This document shows, piece by piece, positions 59,381-61,854 of a DNA stretch of 61,854 nucleotides. The stretch comes from Prolixibacteraceae bacterium. GTDB lineage: Bacteria; Bacteroidota; Bacteroidia; Bacteroidales; Prolixibacteraceae. The notes beneath the pieces are model-generated. The model had not been told where the DNA came from, did not search any database, and was given only the letters and a program-made list of their open reading frames with translations. Where the stretch lies: positions 1-61,854 of the forward strand of contig JARKOX010000294.1 of NCBI GenBank assembly GCA_029975525.1. The letters are read 5' to 3'. Position 1 is the first letter of the stretch, and every line of letters starts with the position of its first letter. The position numbers and the translations under genes are program-made.

Positions 59381-61854
59381 ATGACGAAGATGGCTCGATT
59401 TTATAGTTTTTTTTTACTGGTTTTTAGCGTGATGGTTTGGTCCGGCGCTCCGGTTTCGGCCCAAAACGAAGGCGGAGGATTGTATCTTTCAGGCAAAGTT
59501 ACCACCGAGCAGGGAAGCGTGGACGGAGCGGTTATCCGGATTTCAAGAAACAGCCAGCGGATCAAGGATTACAATATTGGGCGCGACGGAAAGTTCAACC
59601 TCTATTTTGAGTTTAACTACGAATTTGAGTTGATATTTGTGCGCGCCGACAATTTTCCGCAGAAGATTGTAGTCTCCACCGTGGTTCCGGCCGAAGTGGT
59701 CCGCCGCGATCCGAAGTTCCCCGCCTTTCCGCTCGAAATCAATCTTTTTACCGAAATCAAAGGGGTTGACCGCACTTTTTCAGAGAACACCGTCATGCGG
59801 ATCTACTATTCGGCCGCTGTCGACAATTTTATTCCCGAAGTTTATTACAACAGCGCCCAGATTAAAAAGCTGATTGATCAGGCCATTTTGCAGTCGCAAA
59901 ACCTCGGACGCGCCGTGGATGCACTGAAAAAACTTACCGATGCCGAAATGGCAATCCTTAAAAAAGAGTATGACGAACACCTGCGGAAAGCCGGGCAGCT
60001 CTTCGACCAGAGCGAACTCCCGTCGGCCCTGCTCGAATACCAGGCGGCCAGCCGGATATTTCCCAAAGAACAGTACCCCAAAGACCGCATTGCTGAGATC
60101 AACGACCTGATGGCTGCACTCGGCATTCAGCAGCAAAATGAAAAAGCCATGGCCGAAAAGTATGGCCAGCTGATCCGGCAGGCCGACCAGCTCTTTGACC
60201 AGAAAGATTACCAGCGGGCAAAAGACATTTACAACCAGGCGCTTGCTGTGAAACTGAACGATGCTCATGCCTCCGGACGTATGGCTGAGATCGACCGCTT
60301 ACTGGCCGAAATTCAGGCCCAGCAGCGTTATGCCGACCTGGTTGCACTGGCCGACAAGGCTTTTGAGGAAAAGCTCTGGGACCAGGCCCGCACACGCTAT
60401 CAGGAAGCGTTGCAGTTGCGGCCGGCCGAAAACTATCCCCAATCGCAGCTGGCAAAAATTGAGGCTGAGCTGCATCAACTGGCTCAATCTGCCGAAAAAC
60501 AGGCCAATTTTAATAACGCCGTCCTTCAGGGCGATGCTTCCTACCAAAAGCAGTTTTATTCCAAAGCAATTGCTTTTTACCAGACGGCACTCACCTACAA
60601 GCCCGGCGATCCGGGGGTACTGGCCAAAATTGCCCGCATCGAAAAAGAACAGAAAGAGATTGCCGACAAGCTGTTTTACGATGAGCTGATTGCCAAAGCC
60701 GACAAGGTTTTTAAAGATAAAAACTATGCGCAGGCCAAAGAATTTTATTCCAGTGCATTGACCGCCCGACCCGATCAGGCTTATCCGAAAAAGCAGATTG
60801 AAGTGATTGACAACCTGCTGGAGAAAGATCGTCAGTACACCGAACTGATTGCCCGCGCCGATGAGGCATTTTCCCGAGAGGCCTACGAGTCCTCCCGCGA
60901 GGCTTACCAGCAGGCACTTGCACTGAAATCTTCCGAAGATTATCCGAAGCAAAAGATCAAAGTGATCGATTCGATTCTGGCTGGCATGGCCAAAGCCGAC
61001 CTTGAATACCGGCAGGTTGTGGCAGCGGCCGACAAGCTTTTTAATAGTAAAATGTATCCGCAGGCCCGGGGGGAATACCAGAAAGCCCAGGGCATGAAAC
61101 CTTCCGAGGATTATCCCAAAGAGATGCTGGCTAAAATTGACAGTGTCGAAGCGGAACAGGCCCGGTTGGCCGCCGAACAAAAAGCGGCCGAACAGGCCCG
61201 GCTGCTTGCCCAGCAGCAGCAGAAAGATCAGTTGTACCAGCAGACTATTGCCGAAGCCGACAGGTTAGCCGGAAATAACGAGCTGGTTTCTGCAGTCGGA
61301 AAATTCCGGTCGGCGCTCGAGATCAAGCCCCAGGAGTCATACCCCATTCAGCGGATCGAAGAGATCCGGGGAATGATTGCACGGCAGGCCGATGAACAGA
61401 AAGCTTACGATGCTGCCATTGCCGCTGCCGACCGCGATTTCCAGGCCAAACAATACCCGGCTGCCCGGAATGCGTATAAACAGGCGCAGCAGGCCAAACC
61501 TGCGGAGCGTGATCCGGGCGAGATGCTGGCAAAAATTGACAGTATCGAAGCGGAACAGTCCCGGTTGGTAGCCGAGCAGCAGGCCGCCCAAGAGGCTGCC
61601 CGTCTGGCCGCACTGGCTGAAAAAGACCGTCAGTATGCCGAAGCGGTTTCCCGCGGCGACGCGCTCTTTAACCAGCAGAAATATCCGGAGTCGGCCACTG
61701 AATACCGCGCAGCCCTGAAAGTTAAACCCGACGAGCAGTATCCGAAAGATAAAATAGCGGAAGGCGACCGTTTACACTCGGCGCTGGCGGCCGCACAGAA
61801 AACTTACGATGCCGCAATTGTTGCCGCCGACCGCGACTTCCAGCGGAAGCAGTA
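59381..61854 (+). CDS. Secreted protein with long helical repeats (3' end missing)
   Basis: The frame opens with ATG at 59381 (a second ATG at 59390) and is still open at the window end: 824 residues are visible. Signal peptide to about residue 29 (ends PVSA before QNEGGG). Residues about 35-125 look like a carboxypeptidase-regulatory-type beta domain (LYLSGKVTTEQGSVDGAVIRI). From about 185 on there are some eleven degenerate TPR-like units, about 50-75 residues each, with the frame A-D-x-x-F-x-x-x-x-Y-x-x-A-x-x-x-Y-x-x-A-L-x-x-K-P, then YP-x-x-x-I-x-x-I. Several are joined by Ala/Gln-rich segments (EAEQARLAAEQ) that look like coiled coil. No family is recognised; a scaffold or envelope role is only a guess. 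Confidence 0.75.
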   Translation, partial: MTKMARFYSFFLLVFSVMVWSGAPVSAQNEGGGLYLSGKVTTEQGSVDGAVIRISRNSQRIKDYNIGRDGKFNLYFEFNYEFELIFVRADNFPQKIVVSTVVPAEVVRRDPKFPAFPLEINLFTEIKGVDRTFSENTVMRIYYSAAVDNFIPEVYYNSAQIKKLIDQAILQSQNLGRAVDALKKLTDAEMAILKKEYDEHLRKAGQLFDQSELPSALLEYQAASRIFPKEQYPKDRIAEINDLMAALGIQQQNEKAMAEKYGQLIRQADQLFDQKDYQRAKDIYNQALAVKLNDAHASGRMAEIDRLLAEIQAQQRYADLVALADKAFEEKLWDQARTRYQEALQLRPAENYPQSQLAKIEAELHQLAQSAEKQANFNNAVLQGDASYQKQFYSKAIAFYQTALTYKPGDPGVLAKIARIEKEQKEIADKLFYDELIAKADKVFKDKNYAQAKEFYSSALTARPDQAYPKKQIEVIDNLLEKDRQYTELIARADEAFSREAYESSREAYQQALALKSSEDYPKQKIKVIDSILAGMAKADLEYRQVVAAADKLFNSKMYPQARGEYQKAQGMKPSEDYPKEMLAKIDSVEAEQARLAAEQKAAEQARLLAQQQQKDQLYQQTIAEADRLAGNNELVSAVGKFRSALEIKPQESYPIQRIEEIRGMIARQADEQKAYDAAIAAADRDFQAKQYPAARNAYKQAQQAKPAERDPGEMLAKIDSIEAEQSRLVAEQQAAQEAARLAALAEKDRQYAEAVSRGDALFNQQKYPESATEYRAALKVKPDEQYPKDKIAEGDRLHSALAAAQKTYDAAIVAADRDFQRKQ

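Noticed and set aside
1-61854. CRISPR arrays, rRNA operons, prophage genes, origin-like repeats
   Set aside because: Looked for in the whole window; no regularly spaced direct repeats with unique spacers, no rRNA sequence and no phage structural genes were seen.

Overview
The window reads as a chromosomal segment of a Bacteroidota bacterium, probably a marine or sediment-type Bacteroidales/Marinilabiliales relative. The evidence is four SusC/SusD pairs, a one-protein hybrid two-component sensor (HTCS), Bacteroidota-type promoters (TTTG, 19-21 bases, TAnnTTTG), a C-terminal secretion domain resembling type IX signals, and weak Shine-Dalgarno sites. The order and family are inferred; no rRNA is present.

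Left flank (1-5.8 kb): the 3' end of a transposase, a tRNA-Arg, a thiamine-binding MTH1187-type protein behind an unknown protein, an iron(II) uptake operon (FeoA-FeoB fusion plus a small Cys-rich membrane protein), a candidate minus-strand sRNA convergent with the feo operon, and a Na+/Ca2+ exchanger.

Pectin utilisation locus (5.9-39.8 kb, all minus strand). From upstream to downstream: a PfkB sugar kinase and an HTCS regulator; unit A (small membrane peptide, SusC3, SusD3); unit B (small membrane peptide, GH105 unsaturated galacturonyl hydrolase, SusC2, SusD2); unit C (SusC1, SusD1, DUF4957/DUF5123-type surface lipoprotein); and unit D (two PL1 pectate lyases, GH43, CE8 pectin methylesterase, GH28 polygalacturonase, CE12 acetylesterase, DUF4350-like protein). 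Together these would cut, demethylate and deacetylate pectin at the surface, import the oligosaccharides through three SusCD pairs, and trim them in the periplasm. Units A and B start with the same unusual module: four GGGAA boxes spaced 22/19/22 bp, a -7 box 31 bp further on, and a GTG-started one-helix peptide about 20 bases after the expected transcription start. This is the most interesting signal in the window. The boxes are likely HTCS operators. No comparable promoter is seen before SusC1 or PL1; hairpins there suggest read-through with attenuation.

Middle: fabD on the plus strand with an excellent terminator.

Ribose/nucleoside locus (41.4-57.8 kb): a divergent LacI-family regulator and a long minus-strand operon with SusC4, SusD4, a BACON/FISUMP-type lipoprotein, two related five-bladed-propeller-like proteins, two nucleoside hydrolases, a third divergent nucleoside-hydrolase-like protein, a sulfatase, ribokinase and a GRP/DMT-type sugar transporter. 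In content it resembles the ribose utilisation (rus) locus of Bacteroides thetaiotaomicron. Two near-identical LacI operators flank the divergent intergenic region; one lies on the -33 box of the operon, the other on the lacI start codon. Much of this operon (about 43.4-56.4 kb) looks more AT-rich than its surroundings.

Right edge: an NhaC-type Na+/H+ antiporter and a secreted protein of degenerate helical repeats that runs off the end of the window. No CRISPR array, rRNA, prophage or complete insertion sequence was seen.
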